A stretch of 64,000 bases of DNA from Actinomucor elegans. Lineage: Eukaryota > Mucoromycota > Mucoromycetes > Mucorales > Mucoraceae. The DNA is taken from positions 2,542,001 to 2,606,000 of the forward strand of contig JAMSLZ010000001.1 in NCBI GenBank assembly GCA_026027325.1. Direction: 5' to 3'. Below are positions 39,901 to 48,200 of the stretch, piece by piece (position 1 is the stretch's first letter; each line of letters begins with the position of its first letter). Below the pieces are notes generated by a model. It saw only the letters and a program-made list of their open reading frames with translations. It made no database searches and had not been told where the DNA came from. The translations under genes were made by a program, and so were the position numbers.

Positions 39901-40965
39901 ATCACCACTAGGTTGAATCGACGGTGTAGCATCACTAGTCCTAACACCTGACTCAACAGAGGAAACAGCCTTCATACGTTCCTTTTGCAACGCAGCAACT
40001 TTGTTCTTGAACCGAGCCTTCATGCTTCGAGAGTACGTCTGTGCACAGCACTTCAGTAACATCTTGAAGGATTCCCAACGTTCCTGCACCGAAAGCGAAG
40101 GGTCTCCACCACTACCATGACTAGAATTGTCAGAATCACCATCACCGCCATCAAAGAACAGAGCCACAGTCTTGTCCAGCAAAGCCAAGAACTCCGTGTC
40201 ATCGAGGAGTGTGGGATTAAACCGCCAACAACCTGGACCAATAGAGGCACGAGCAGGAAGAAGATCAACCGTCAAAAGACAGTGATCTGTCCACTTTGGG
40301 GGTACATATTGGACCAGAGCATTCACCAGGCGCGTAGCCAAAGACCGATGACCAAAGATGTAGTCAATGGTTGTGCCAGCTTGAGGGAAGGTAGCAGCCC
40401 CATCCGGGAAGCAGTTGTCAAAATGAGTACATAGCCATTCATACCAAGGGAGCACGGCAGAATGACTAGTCTCGGCGGTAGTATGCAGGTGGATGTTGAA
40501 ATCACCTACCAACATCCAAGGCGTGTTCGACACCTCAGACCACAAAGCAAGAGAGAGAAAAGATTGTAGAAACTGTGGACGGTCCGAAGACTGTGCCGGT
40601 GCATAGATATTGGCCACACGACACAAGACATTATGCTGGGCATCCTTGACAGTAGCCACAACACAACGCTCATCCAGGAGAACTTGAGCAGCATCCAAAG
40701 AAAGACCAGGCTTGAGACAGACAATGGCACAATGTTTGGATACCACAAAGGGACAGCGAGGAAAGAAGAAAGAGAAAGAGCGGATTTGTTGATCAGAAAG
40801 AACGGATTGAGAGTGAAAGTGAGATACCTCTTGTAAGCAAAGGATATCCACACCGAGAGAACGAGCGCGTAGGTAAGAAGCGAACTCCTTTTGTATGTTT
40901 TTATTGGACTCCATAAAAATGCTACGCACATTTAAAGAGCCAATTCGAATGTGTGAACCTAACAT
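36907..40965 (-). CDS. LINE-D ORF2 protein (1352 aa), endonuclease and reverse transcriptase
   Basis: It has the same domain order as LINE-A ORF2: APE endonuclease (LCLQEVSHF, VGDFNIHLHT, WTDHCLLTVDL), reverse transcriptase (KKGDPQLLSNWRPLSLIN, DQEKAYDRVHPEYL, LRQGDPLSPLLFNLAFEP, YADD), and a C-terminal finger CGLCGEVETLGHMLVYC. The first ~130 residues are almost identical to subfamily 1, while the C-terminal third differs strongly (for example GKPPPLDPAALAPRYLL). This suggests recombination between subfamilies or strong constraint at the 5' end. The frame is intact; it begins on the ORF1 stop (TAATG). Confidence 0.94.
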   Translation of the reverse strand: MLGSHIRIGSLNVRSIFMESNKNIQKEFASYLRARSLGVDILCLQEVSHFHSQSVLSDQQIRSFSFFFPRCPFVVSKHCAIVCLKPGLSLDAAQVLLDERCVVATVKDAQHNVLCRVANIYAPAQSSDRPQFLQSFLSLALWSEVSNTPWMLVGDFNIHLHTTAETSHSAVLPWYEWLCTHFDNCFPDGAATFPQAGTTIDYIFGHRSLATRLVNALVQYVPPKWTDHCLLTVDLLPARASIGPGCWRFNPTLLDDTEFLALLDKTVALFFDGGDGDSDNSSHGSGGDPSLSVQERWESFKMLLKCCAQTYSRSMKARFKNKVAALQKERMKAVSSVESGVRTSDATPSIQPSGDSLPLQVVHELEKLIDGQIQKETRQHMLRSATRWHELGERNNKYFYRVIKERQSSMTIQSLKCSTTGEVLVEAADILKEARGFYQKLYTPDDVDAEAIDSLLAAIPPEVVLSSSDAEKLTALPNALLVLSVLAHAPKSRSPGLDGLPFEVYQYLATNSRPFLDLLVSVLGDAFSGVFPQSWQQTRMVLLYKKGDPQLLSNWRPLSLINSDAKLFTKLLANRFNEVLPGLINPYQTGFMPRRLISDNGWLNQLLMSHLRSVSPELPQVAVLLDQEKAYDRVHPEYLRLVLLRFGFPASLVSSLSSLFFGTQISVSINGWLGAPIPQQRGLRQGDPLSPLLFNLAFEPLLRSLLVSSLAGVSLGSVMVSPRFKPSPLSVHVDPKDGTGNWPLDFVSGSTPPPAVKLLSYADDLEVFLSSPDEWSLLLSLLDLYGRASNAKVNLSKTVLVSLSGVSHASWVSLADSSGIEWHDASSSGAVRYLGYPLYSTQAQLLDYLDAILVKVTRHSNLLKERQLSIRGKSLVANSLLLSKVYHILRVIPAPTSWLDQLKRVIREFMVPFNPSVSWSSLCLPKKFGGASLVDVKDQSLALHMVYIQRLLFPSRSAVDFVSPWLVHCIQVYTGHSSVLPWFMYPAMYKSLFKGVPVVSHLVELLSRLPPLVVSESWSPRWFLDLPLCSVVSPCENPLGKPPPLDPAALAPRYLLSDLCFWIPHLGVVSAGLKNNMKRQVRLVWSGFQPFNGPPTLTLPEVIRSKIGFSSSELSALPCSPAASSWLPSTAHWTIQVTSKTVVSIRKVPLGVLRRSWHPEYASLVMHRPQPPATMGAHALLRPFFWRLFWSLPMPAKAFTPWWRLLHDRIGYRARLHRWDPNVYLSPLCGLCGEVETLGHMLVYCPMKAIFWMDMIQLLCLQEPLCDLASVWSGLVTLCDLKSVPLSNDLLVLLGAGLATVWRLHWKCVIHDESWSSAHAINAFEHDHSLIISEFMASTSTATESPSLLELN

Positions 40966-42425
40966 TACGCCCTATGGGCAGAACCAGAGGACTTGGAAGG
41001 CTTGGGGGCCTTGATCGAAGAGCTACCAGAAGTCTTGGTTACGTTCGCAATGTTCTTTTTCAAAAAATCAATCTTGTTCTGAGTAGAAGAGTTGACCTTG
41101 GACAAATTCAACATCTCCTTAGGACTATCCACCTTCATTCCAACACCAGAAGCAAAAGGAGCATGCTTCGAAGCCAATGAACCGTACGGACTGTTGGGAT
41201 TGTACTTTGAATTCACGCCGGAAGACAAAGGAGCACCCTCACCGGTTTCGGTCATCACCACATCTTGATCACCAGCATCATCACCAGCACCAACACCAGA
41301 GTCACCACCAGCACCAACACCAGAGTCACCACCAGCACCAACACCAGCACCAACACCAGCACCAACACCAGAGTCACCACCAGCACCAACAAAGGACACA
41401 CCAGAAGATTCCGGAACCTCGTCCTGATCAGCCAAATCAACTGTAGCTTCCTCAACCACTACGTTATCTTCCATTGACTTGGAATCAGAACCAGTTCTCA
41501 TATCACCAGACAGAGCAACATATTCATCAAGTTCGACCTCAAACGGCTTCACCTTGGACTTCTTCACTTTACAAAAACGCGCAGTATGGCCATGCTCTTG
41601 GCAAGAGAAACATCTGCGCTTGGCCAATTCAGGGCAGTCCTTGCGGACATGACCCGAACGGCGACAAAAGTGACACACAGGAGGAGCATTCTTGTACTGA
41701 GCGGGAGCAAAGTTGTCCCAGGCACTCATGTAGAGCATTCTTGACAAAGGTTGAGGAGGAACCACCTCACCATCCTCATTCTTCATACCCACAGAAGTAT
41801 CAAGCAACACCGACATCTTGCCCTCGAAATACCCTTTGCTGGTAAACTTTTTCAATTGGTACACCTTACCATAAAAAGCCAAAGAGTCAAGCAAGTCCAC
41901 CAGGAAGGTATCCTCATTGGGAATAGCATTGAGCAGTGTAAACTGCACATGGGTCAAACTATTTCCCACGGAAGCACCAGAACCAGAAGAAGTTGAAACG
42001 GCCTTGTAGACAATACCATTTACCATAATACCAGAACCAACAGCCTTGAGAGCATCAGCCTTCAGCCTGAAAGTTGCTTCCACCAGAAGGTCACCACCAG
42101 CAGTTTTGCCCCAAGCACTAATAGGCCTAAACTGCACCTTACTATCGATTTGGTCTTGAATCGCCTTGTAAGCAGCAAAACGATCAGGAAACAACTTTCC
42201 AGGGAAAGAGAACAAAACAGAACCAGAAGAGAGAGCTTGCTCCACCAAAGCAGCAGCCTTGCGAACCAAGATTTCGGACTTGAGGTCATCATCTTCAAAG
42301 ATGACCTCACCAACAAGAGGAACAGCAGCATTGTCGACATTACGTCGACCAGGAGTCAATGGAACCTTCTTGGAGGCACCACGGGCAACAACAGTCGTCC
42401 AGGACACGGCAGAATTTTCAGTCAT
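40965..42425 (-). CDS. LINE-D ORF1 protein (486 aa)
   Basis: The start at 42425 (MTENSAVSWTTVVARG) is the family start; the frame is open further upstream into the 5' UTR, but those residues are not conserved. Zinc knuckles CHFCRRSGHVRKDC and CFSCQEHGHTARFC lie at about 245-280. The low-complexity tract consists of Gly-Val-Gly-Ala repeats (VGAGVGAGVGAGGDSG) instead of the Ser-Gly-Val type of subfamily 1. The tail is Lys/Ser-rich (KAPKPSKSSGSAHRA). Its role is binding and protecting the LINE RNA. The frame is intact. Confidence 0.92.
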   Translation of the reverse strand: MTENSAVSWTTVVARGASKKVPLTPGRRNVDNAAVPLVGEVIFEDDDLKSEILVRKAAALVEQALSSGSVLFSFPGKLFPDRFAAYKAIQDQIDSKVQFRPISAWGKTAGGDLLVEATFRLKADALKAVGSGIMVNGIVYKAVSTSSGSGASVGNSLTHVQFTLLNAIPNEDTFLVDLLDSLAFYGKVYQLKKFTSKGYFEGKMSVLLDTSVGMKNEDGEVVPPQPLSRMLYMSAWDNFAPAQYKNAPPVCHFCRRSGHVRKDCPELAKRRCFSCQEHGHTARFCKVKKSKVKPFEVELDEYVALSGDMRTGSDSKSMEDNVVVEEATVDLADQDEVPESSGVSFVGAGGDSGVGAGVGAGVGAGGDSGVGAGGDSGVGAGDDAGDQDVVMTETGEGAPLSSGVNSKYNPNSPYGSLASKHAPFASGVGMKVDSPKEMLNLSKVNSSTQNKIDFLKKNIANVTKTSGSSSIKAPKPSKSSGSAHRA

Positions 42426-42898
42426 GTGCCAGATTTCTTGAAATTGGCGAGATTGTGAGAAAAAGTTTTTGAAATGTCGAAATTGGCGAATTGAGATGTC
42501 AAGATCGAGCGAAATGTAGAAGATGTTGGAGATTTGCAAAAATAATTATACCACCAGAAGCGCAGCAACGAGTAGAAGACGAATACGAAACAAGCGGAGA
42601 TGGATGGATTGAATTGAGCGAGATATGGACAAAAAACCAGACGGATGCAAAATTTTTTGTAAAAAGTTTTTCCAGAAAGAGACACCAGAACAGTCGAAAT
42701 TGGCGAATTGAGATGTCAAGATCGAGCGAAATGTAGCAGATGTTGGAGATGTGCAAAAATAATTATACCACCAGAAGCGCAGCGACGAGTAGAAGACGAA
42801 TACGAAACAAGCGGAGATGGATGGATTGAATTGAGCGAGATATCGACAAAAAACCAGACGGATGCAAAATTTTTGTAAAAAGTGATCTTTTTATCGAC

Positions 42899-42924
42899 TT
42901 TTTTTTTTTTTTTTTTTTGTATGA
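42899..42924 (-). mobile_element. Minimal LINE insertion: six bases plus a 20-base poly(A)
   Basis: Between two perfect 16-bp copies of TGATCTTTTTATCGAC (42883-42898, 42925-42940) lie 20 T and GTATGA. On the minus strand this is TCATAC followed by 20 A, which matches the last bases of the LINE-D 3' end (CTTCATAC then A-tail). It is a target-primed insertion that stopped after copying the tail and six bases. Confidence 0.88.
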
Positions 42925-42980
42925 TGATCTTTTTATCGACAAAAAACCAGATTGAGCGAGATATTGACAAAAAACCAGAC

Positions 42981-43360
42981 TTTTCCTGTATAACTTTAAA
43001 AAAATATTTTATACTCCGAAACTAACGTTTAGAGGTGCATAATTACCTTTCCCATGTCATACCTTTCCAGCAACGTTTGATACGCAAATTTATGAACGTT
43101 TCCAAATAATCGCTAACTATAAGCTAGAAGCCTAACCACAAGTAATTATATACTAATAAAAGATATACGAAAATTTAATTGTGCTATCAAATGTAGTAAC
43201 AATTTTATCTATTAATATAGTTTTAAGTTTTTATATTATTATACATTGTCAGATATTTATGTATTATAATATATGTGCGCAAAAAATAATAAACATAATA
43301 ATATTATTAATGTTTTTACTACAGCTAGCCAAATAAGTATGCTTAATGTTTTCTATTTAG
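42981..43360. other. AT-rich unique spacer between two diverging LINE arrays
   Basis: These 380 bases contain no gene and no LINE sequence. They are strongly AT-rich (for example TTTTATATTATTATACATTG and AATAATATTATTAATG). LINE 5' UTR fragments flank both sides with their 5' ends facing it: minus-strand elements to the left, plus-strand elements to the right. Confidence 0.7.
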
Positions 43361-43446
43361 ACTTTTTACAAAAAACTTTGCATCCGTCTGGTTTTTTGTC
43401 GATATCTCGCTCAATTCAATCCATCCATACTGGTTTTTTTGTCGAA
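43361..43446 (+). repeat. LINE 5' UTR fragment
   Basis: The 86 bases (ACTTTTTACAAAAAACTTTG onward) match part of the family 5' UTR, break off after CCATCCAT, and resume with GGTTTTTTTGTCGAA just before the 5' end of LINE-O. It is probably a remnant of a further element. Confidence 0.7.
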
Positions 43447-43809
43447 GGCTCTTTCGCTTAAAGATCACTTTTTACAAAAAATTTTGCATCCGTCTGGTTT
43501 TTTGTCAATATCTCGCTCAATTCAATCCATCCATCTCCGCTTGTTTCGTATTCGTATTCTACTCGTCGCTGCGCTTCTGGTTTTTTGCATCCGTCTGGTT
43601 TTTTGTCGATATCTCGCTCAATTCAATCCATCCATCTCCGCTTGTTTCGTATTCGTATTCTACTCGTCGCTGCGCTTCTGGTGGTATAATTATTTTTGCA
43701 CATCTCCAACTTTTTGCACATTTCGCTCGATCTTGACATCTCAATTCGCCAATTTCGACATCTTAAAAACTTTTTCTCACAATCTCGCCAATTTCAAGAA
43801 ATCTGGCAC

Positions 43810-45276
43810 ATGACTGAAAATTCTGCCGTGTCCTGGACGACTGTTGTTGCCCGTGGTGCCTCCAAGAAGGTTCCATTGACTCCTGGTCGACGTAATGTCG
43901 ACAATGCTGCTGTTCCTCTTGTTGGTGAGGTCATCTTTGAAGATGATGACCTCAAGTCCGAACTTTTGGTGCGCAAAGCCGCTGCTCTGGTGGAGCAGGC
44001 GCTTTGCTCAAGTTCTGTTCTGTTCTCCTTCCCTGGGAAGCTGTTTGGTGACCGCACTGGTGCCTATAAGGTCATAGAAGAACAAATTGATACTAATGTG
44101 GATTTTAGACACATTAGTTCCATGCGCGCTAATGCTGGTGGTGACCTTCTTGTTGAAGCCAATTTTGACGCTAAGGATGATGCTACCAAGGCCGTTAATG
44201 ATGGTGTTGTTGTCAATGGTGTGGTGTACAAGGCCGTATCGACTTCTGCTGCTTCTGGCTCTGGCTCTTCTGTGGGTGGTAATCTGACCCATGTTCAGTT
44301 TAATTTGCTATGTTGTACTCCGAACAGAGCTACCTTTTTGGTGGACATGTTGGATTCTTTGGCCTTCTATGGTAAGGTATACCAGTTGAAGAAGTATACC
44401 CACAAAGGCTATTTCGAGGGCAAGATGTCGGTGCTCATTGATACGTCGGTAGGCATGGAAGGTGAGGATGGTGAGGTGGTTCCTCCTCAGCCTTTGACAA
44501 GAATGCTGTACCTGAGTGCTTGGGACATGTTTGCCCCTGCCCAGTTCAAGAATGCGCCCCCTGTTTGTCACTTTTGTCGTTTGTCAGGACATGTTCGTAA
44601 GGACTGTCCTGAGTTGGCTAAGCGTACGTGTTTCTCTTGTCGCGAGAAAGGCCATACGGCTAGGTTCTGCAAGGTCAAGAAGCAAGCAGTGAAGTCTTTC
44701 GAGGCTGAACTGGACGATTATGTGGCTTTGTCTGGTGCAAAGAAATCTGGCCTTGACCCTACGCCAAAAGATGATGTTGTAGTTGTTGAAGAGGCTCCTA
44801 TTGAACTGGTTGAGCAGGAGGGCGATTCTGAGCCCTTGGTTGGTGTCTCTGGTGGTATCTCTGGTGTCTCTGGTGTTGCCTCTGGTGTTGCTGGTGGTGT
44901 CTCTGGTGTCTCTGGTGTTGCCTCTGGTGTTGCTGGTGGTGTCTCTGGTGGTGTTCCTGGTGATGACTCAATCATTGAAGTCATGGAGCTCGATGGTGAG
45001 GGTGATCCTCTGCTCTCTGGCGAGAGAGTAGAGTACGATCCCAACAGTCCTACTGGTGCTCGAGCTTCCAAGTTTGCTGACTACGAGGTTGCTTCAACTA
45101 TGAAGGTTGATACGGTGCAAGAGATGATGGATTTAAGCAAAGTCAAGGTCAAAACTCAAAACAAGATTGACTTTCTTAAAAAGAACATTGTGAATGTGGC
45201 GAAGACCAAGGCTTCTGCTTCTGCTATCAAGACGTCCAAGTCTTCCAAGTCTTCTTCTTCTGCCCATAGGGTATAA
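43810..45276 (+). CDS. LINE-E ORF1 protein (488 aa)
   Basis: The family start is at 43810; an upstream open extension into the 5' UTR is not conserved. It has the RNA-binding-like region, two zinc knuckles (CHFCRLSGHVRKDC, CFSCREKGHTARFC), and a Val/Ser/Gly repeat of about 40 residues (GVSGVASGVAGGVSG units). The tail is Lys/Ser-rich. It differs from LINE-A ORF1 mostly in the first half (VEQALCSSSVLFSFPGKLFG) and in repeat length. It overlaps ORF2 by one base (TAATG). Intact; its role is binding LINE RNA. Confidence 0.92.
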   Translation: MTENSAVSWTTVVARGASKKVPLTPGRRNVDNAAVPLVGEVIFEDDDLKSELLVRKAAALVEQALCSSSVLFSFPGKLFGDRTGAYKVIEEQIDTNVDFRHISSMRANAGGDLLVEANFDAKDDATKAVNDGVVVNGVVYKAVSTSAASGSGSSVGGNLTHVQFNLLCCTPNRATFLVDMLDSLAFYGKVYQLKKYTHKGYFEGKMSVLIDTSVGMEGEDGEVVPPQPLTRMLYLSAWDMFAPAQFKNAPPVCHFCRLSGHVRKDCPELAKRTCFSCREKGHTARFCKVKKQAVKSFEAELDDYVALSGAKKSGLDPTPKDDVVVVEEAPIELVEQEGDSEPLVGVSGGISGVSGVASGVAGGVSGVSGVASGVAGGVSGGVPGDDSIIEVMELDGEGDPLLSGERVEYDPNSPTGARASKFADYEVASTMKVDTVQEMMDLSKVKVKTQNKIDFLKKNIVNVAKTKASASAIKTSKSSKSSSSAHRV

Positions 45277-48200
45277 TGCTAGGTCAAAACATTCGATTGG
45301 GTTCCTTAAATGTGCGTAGCATTTTTATGGAGTCCCAAAAAACAGCACAAAAGGAGTTCGCTTCTTACCTACGCGCTCGTTCTCTCGGTGTGGATATCCT
45401 TTGCTTGCAAGAGGTATCTCACTTCTATTCTCAATCTTCTCTCACTGATCATCAAATCCGCTCTTTCTCTTTCTTCTTTCCTCGCTGTCCCTTTGTGGTG
45501 TCCAAACATTGTGCCATTGTCTGCCTCAAGCCTGGTCTTTCTTTGGATGCTACTCAAGTTCTCCTGGATGAGCGTTGTGTTGTGGCTACTGTCAAGGATG
45601 CCCAGCATAATGTCTTGTGTCGTGTGGCCAATATCTATGCACCGGCACAGTCTTCGGACCGTCCACTGTTTATACAATCTTTTCTCTCTCTTGCTTTGTG
45701 GTCTGAGGTGTCCAACACGCCTTGGATGTTGGTAGGTGACTTCAACATTCATCTGCACTCTTCTGCCGAGACAAGTCTTTCCTCTGTGGCTCCGCTGTAT
45801 GATTGGCTTCGCCTCCACTTTAACAACTGTTTCCCGGACGGTCCTATTACTTTTCCTAGGGCTGGTACTACTATTGATTATATCTTTGGTCATACTTCTC
45901 TGGTGACTCGGTTGGTGAATGGTCAAGTCCATTATGTTCCTGGTGTGTGGACCGATCACTGTCTTCTGACAATCGATCTGCAGCCTGCTTGTGCTCGTAT
46001 TGGTCCTGGCTGTTGGCGCTTTAATCCCACTCTGCTGGAGGATTCAGAGTTTCTCCTATTGCTGGACAAGACGGTGTCTCTCTTTTTCGAATCTTCTGGT
46101 GGTGATGGTGACAATGCTAGCTCTGGTGGTAAGGGTGAACCTTTGAGGGTCCAATCTCAATGGGAATCTTTCAAGTTGTTGCTCAAGTGCTGTGCGCAAA
46201 AGTACGCTTGGGGTGCTAAGGCTCGATTCAAGAACAAGGTTGCTGCTTTACAACAGGAACGTATGAAGGCTGTTTCCTCTTCTGTCTCAGGTGTTATGGC
46301 TAGTGATGCTACACCGTCAATTCAACCTAGTGATGATTCACTTCCTCTTCAGGTGGTGCATGAGCTAGAGAAATTGATTGATGGTCAGATTCAGAAAGAA
46401 ACACGCCAGAATATGCTTCGCTCTGCCACTCGTTGGCATGAACTGGGTGAACGTAACAACAAGTATTTCTATCGTGTCATCAAGGATCGCCAGTCTCAAC
46501 AGACAATCCAGTCCTTGAAGTGCTCTACTACTGGTGAGGTCTTGGTGGAAGCGGCTGATATACTTCGGGAGGCTCGCGGTTTTTACCAAAAGCTATACAC
46601 CCCGGACGACATCGATGCCGAAGCCGTGGACTCTCTTTTGAATGGTATTCCTGAAGAAGTGGTGTTGTCTTCGGATGATGTCAAGTATCTGATGGCTCTG
46701 CCTAATGCCGTTACGGTGCTGGATCTACTGGCTCACGCCCCTAGGTCTCGGTCTCCTGGCATGGATGGTATTCCTTTCGAGGTATATCATTACTTGGCTG
46801 GTCGTTCGCGACCTTTTCTGGACTTGCTGGTGGCAGTCCTTGGTGGTGCTTTCTCTGGTGTGTTTCCTCCTTCGTGGCAACAAACTCGGATGGTGCTTTT
46901 GTTCAAGAAAGGTGATCCTCTGCTCTTGGCTAACTGGCGTCCTCTCTCTCTGATCAACTCGGATGCCAAGTTGTTTACCAAGTTGCTGGCCAATAGGTTC
47001 AACCGTGTTCTTCCAAAGCTGATCAACCCCTATCAAACTGGGTTCCTTCCTCATCGATTGATCTCGGATAATGGGTGGTTGAATCAAACGTTGATGGCTA
47101 ATCTTCGGTCGGTGGCTCCAAACCTTCCTCAAGTTGCGGTGTTACTTGATCAAGAGAAGGCGTATGATCGGGTCCATCCTGAGTATCTTCGGCGTGTGTT
47201 GCTTCGTTTTGGTTTTCCTTCTGGTCTGGTTGGTTGTCTCTCTTCTTTGTTCTTTGGTACCAAGATCTCCGTGTCCATTAACGGGTGGTTAGGAGCAGCT
47301 GTTCCTCAGTTGCGTGGCCTTAGGCAGGGTGATCCACTATCACCTCTGTTGTTCAACTTGGCTTTTGAACCCCTGTTGCGGTCTGTCTTGGCTTGTTCTT
47401 CTCTGTCTGGTGTTTCTCTGGCTCCTGTGGTGGTTCCTCGGACTTGGCTCCCTAACCCTCAAAAGGTCCATCTTGATTTGGGTGATGATACGGGTAACTA
47501 CCCGCTTGATTTCGTCAGTGGTTCTTCTCCTCCGGCGCCTATCAAGCTTCTCAGTTATGCCGATGATCTCGAGGTGTTCTTGTCTTCGCCTGGTGAATGG
47601 TTGGTGCTTCTGTCTCTTCTTGAGGTCTATGGTCGTGCCTCCAACGCCAAGGTGAATCTCAGCAAGACTGTTCTGGTGTCTCTTTCTGGTGTGGCTCATC
47701 AGCCTTGGGTTGATATAGCTTCTGCTGCTGGTGTAGAGTGGCATGATTCGTCGTCTATTGGCTCGGTGCGTTACCTTGGTTATCCACTGTATCATACCGA
47801 TGCTCAGTTGCTGCATTTCCTGGATGGTGTCAAAGTCAAGTTGGAGAGGCATGCAAACATGCTTCGTGAACGACACCTGTCTATTCGTGGTACTGGTCTG
47901 GTGGCGAATTCTCTGTTGCTCTCCAAGGTGTATCATCTTCTTCGTGTGGTTCCTGTGCCTGGCAAGTGGCTTCTGGATATCAAGGCAGTAGTGCGCAAGT
48001 ATGTGGCATCGTTTTGGCCCGCGCCGTCTTGGTCTTCTTTGTGTCTTCCTCGCAAGTATGGTGGTGTTGGTCTGGTGGACATACAAGATCAGAGCTTTGC
48101 TTTGCATCTTGTGTATGTTCAACGTCTGCTTCGTCCTCTGGTGTCTTCGGATTTTGTGTCTCCCTGGTTGGTGTTCTGCTTTCAAGCCTATTCTGGTCAT

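Larger units (their letters stand above)
36854..42671 (-). mobile_element. LINE-D: near full-length LINE, subfamily 2, inserted in LINE-C
   Basis: It is bounded by the 15-bp duplication CCAGAAAGAGACACC (plus-strand view) at 36839-36853 and 42672-42686. The tail is 20 T at 36854-36873. Its 3' end (CTTCATAC before the tail) differs from that of subfamily 1. The 5' end lacks only the first ~20 bases of the family 5' UTR. Both frames are intact. Confidence 0.95.
34658..42898 (-). mobile_element. LINE-C: internally deleted LINE containing LINE-D and a solo LTR
   Basis: The poly(A) tail is the T-run at 34658-34671. The body runs on the minus strand through the ORF2 C-terminus to 36853, is interrupted by LINE-D, and resumes at 42672. 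There ORF2 sequence (TGTTCTGGTGTC) joins directly to the 5' UTR (CCAATTTCGAC). Relative to LINE-A this removes about 3.9 kb, with GAC shared at the joint. A 26-bp micro-insertion follows at 42899, and 5' UTR sequence resumes to about 42980. The true 5' edge is uncertain. Confidence 0.8.

Noticed and set aside
41265..41480. Thr/Ser/Asn or His/Gln repeat proteins opposite ORF1
   Set aside because: They are other-frame readings of the Gly-Val-Ala minisatellite in LINE ORF1.
42680..42700. Spliced LINE transcript as the origin of the LINE-C deletion
   Set aside because: The lost segment does not have GT and AG ends in any of the placements allowed by the shared GAC; microhomology or template jumping fits better.
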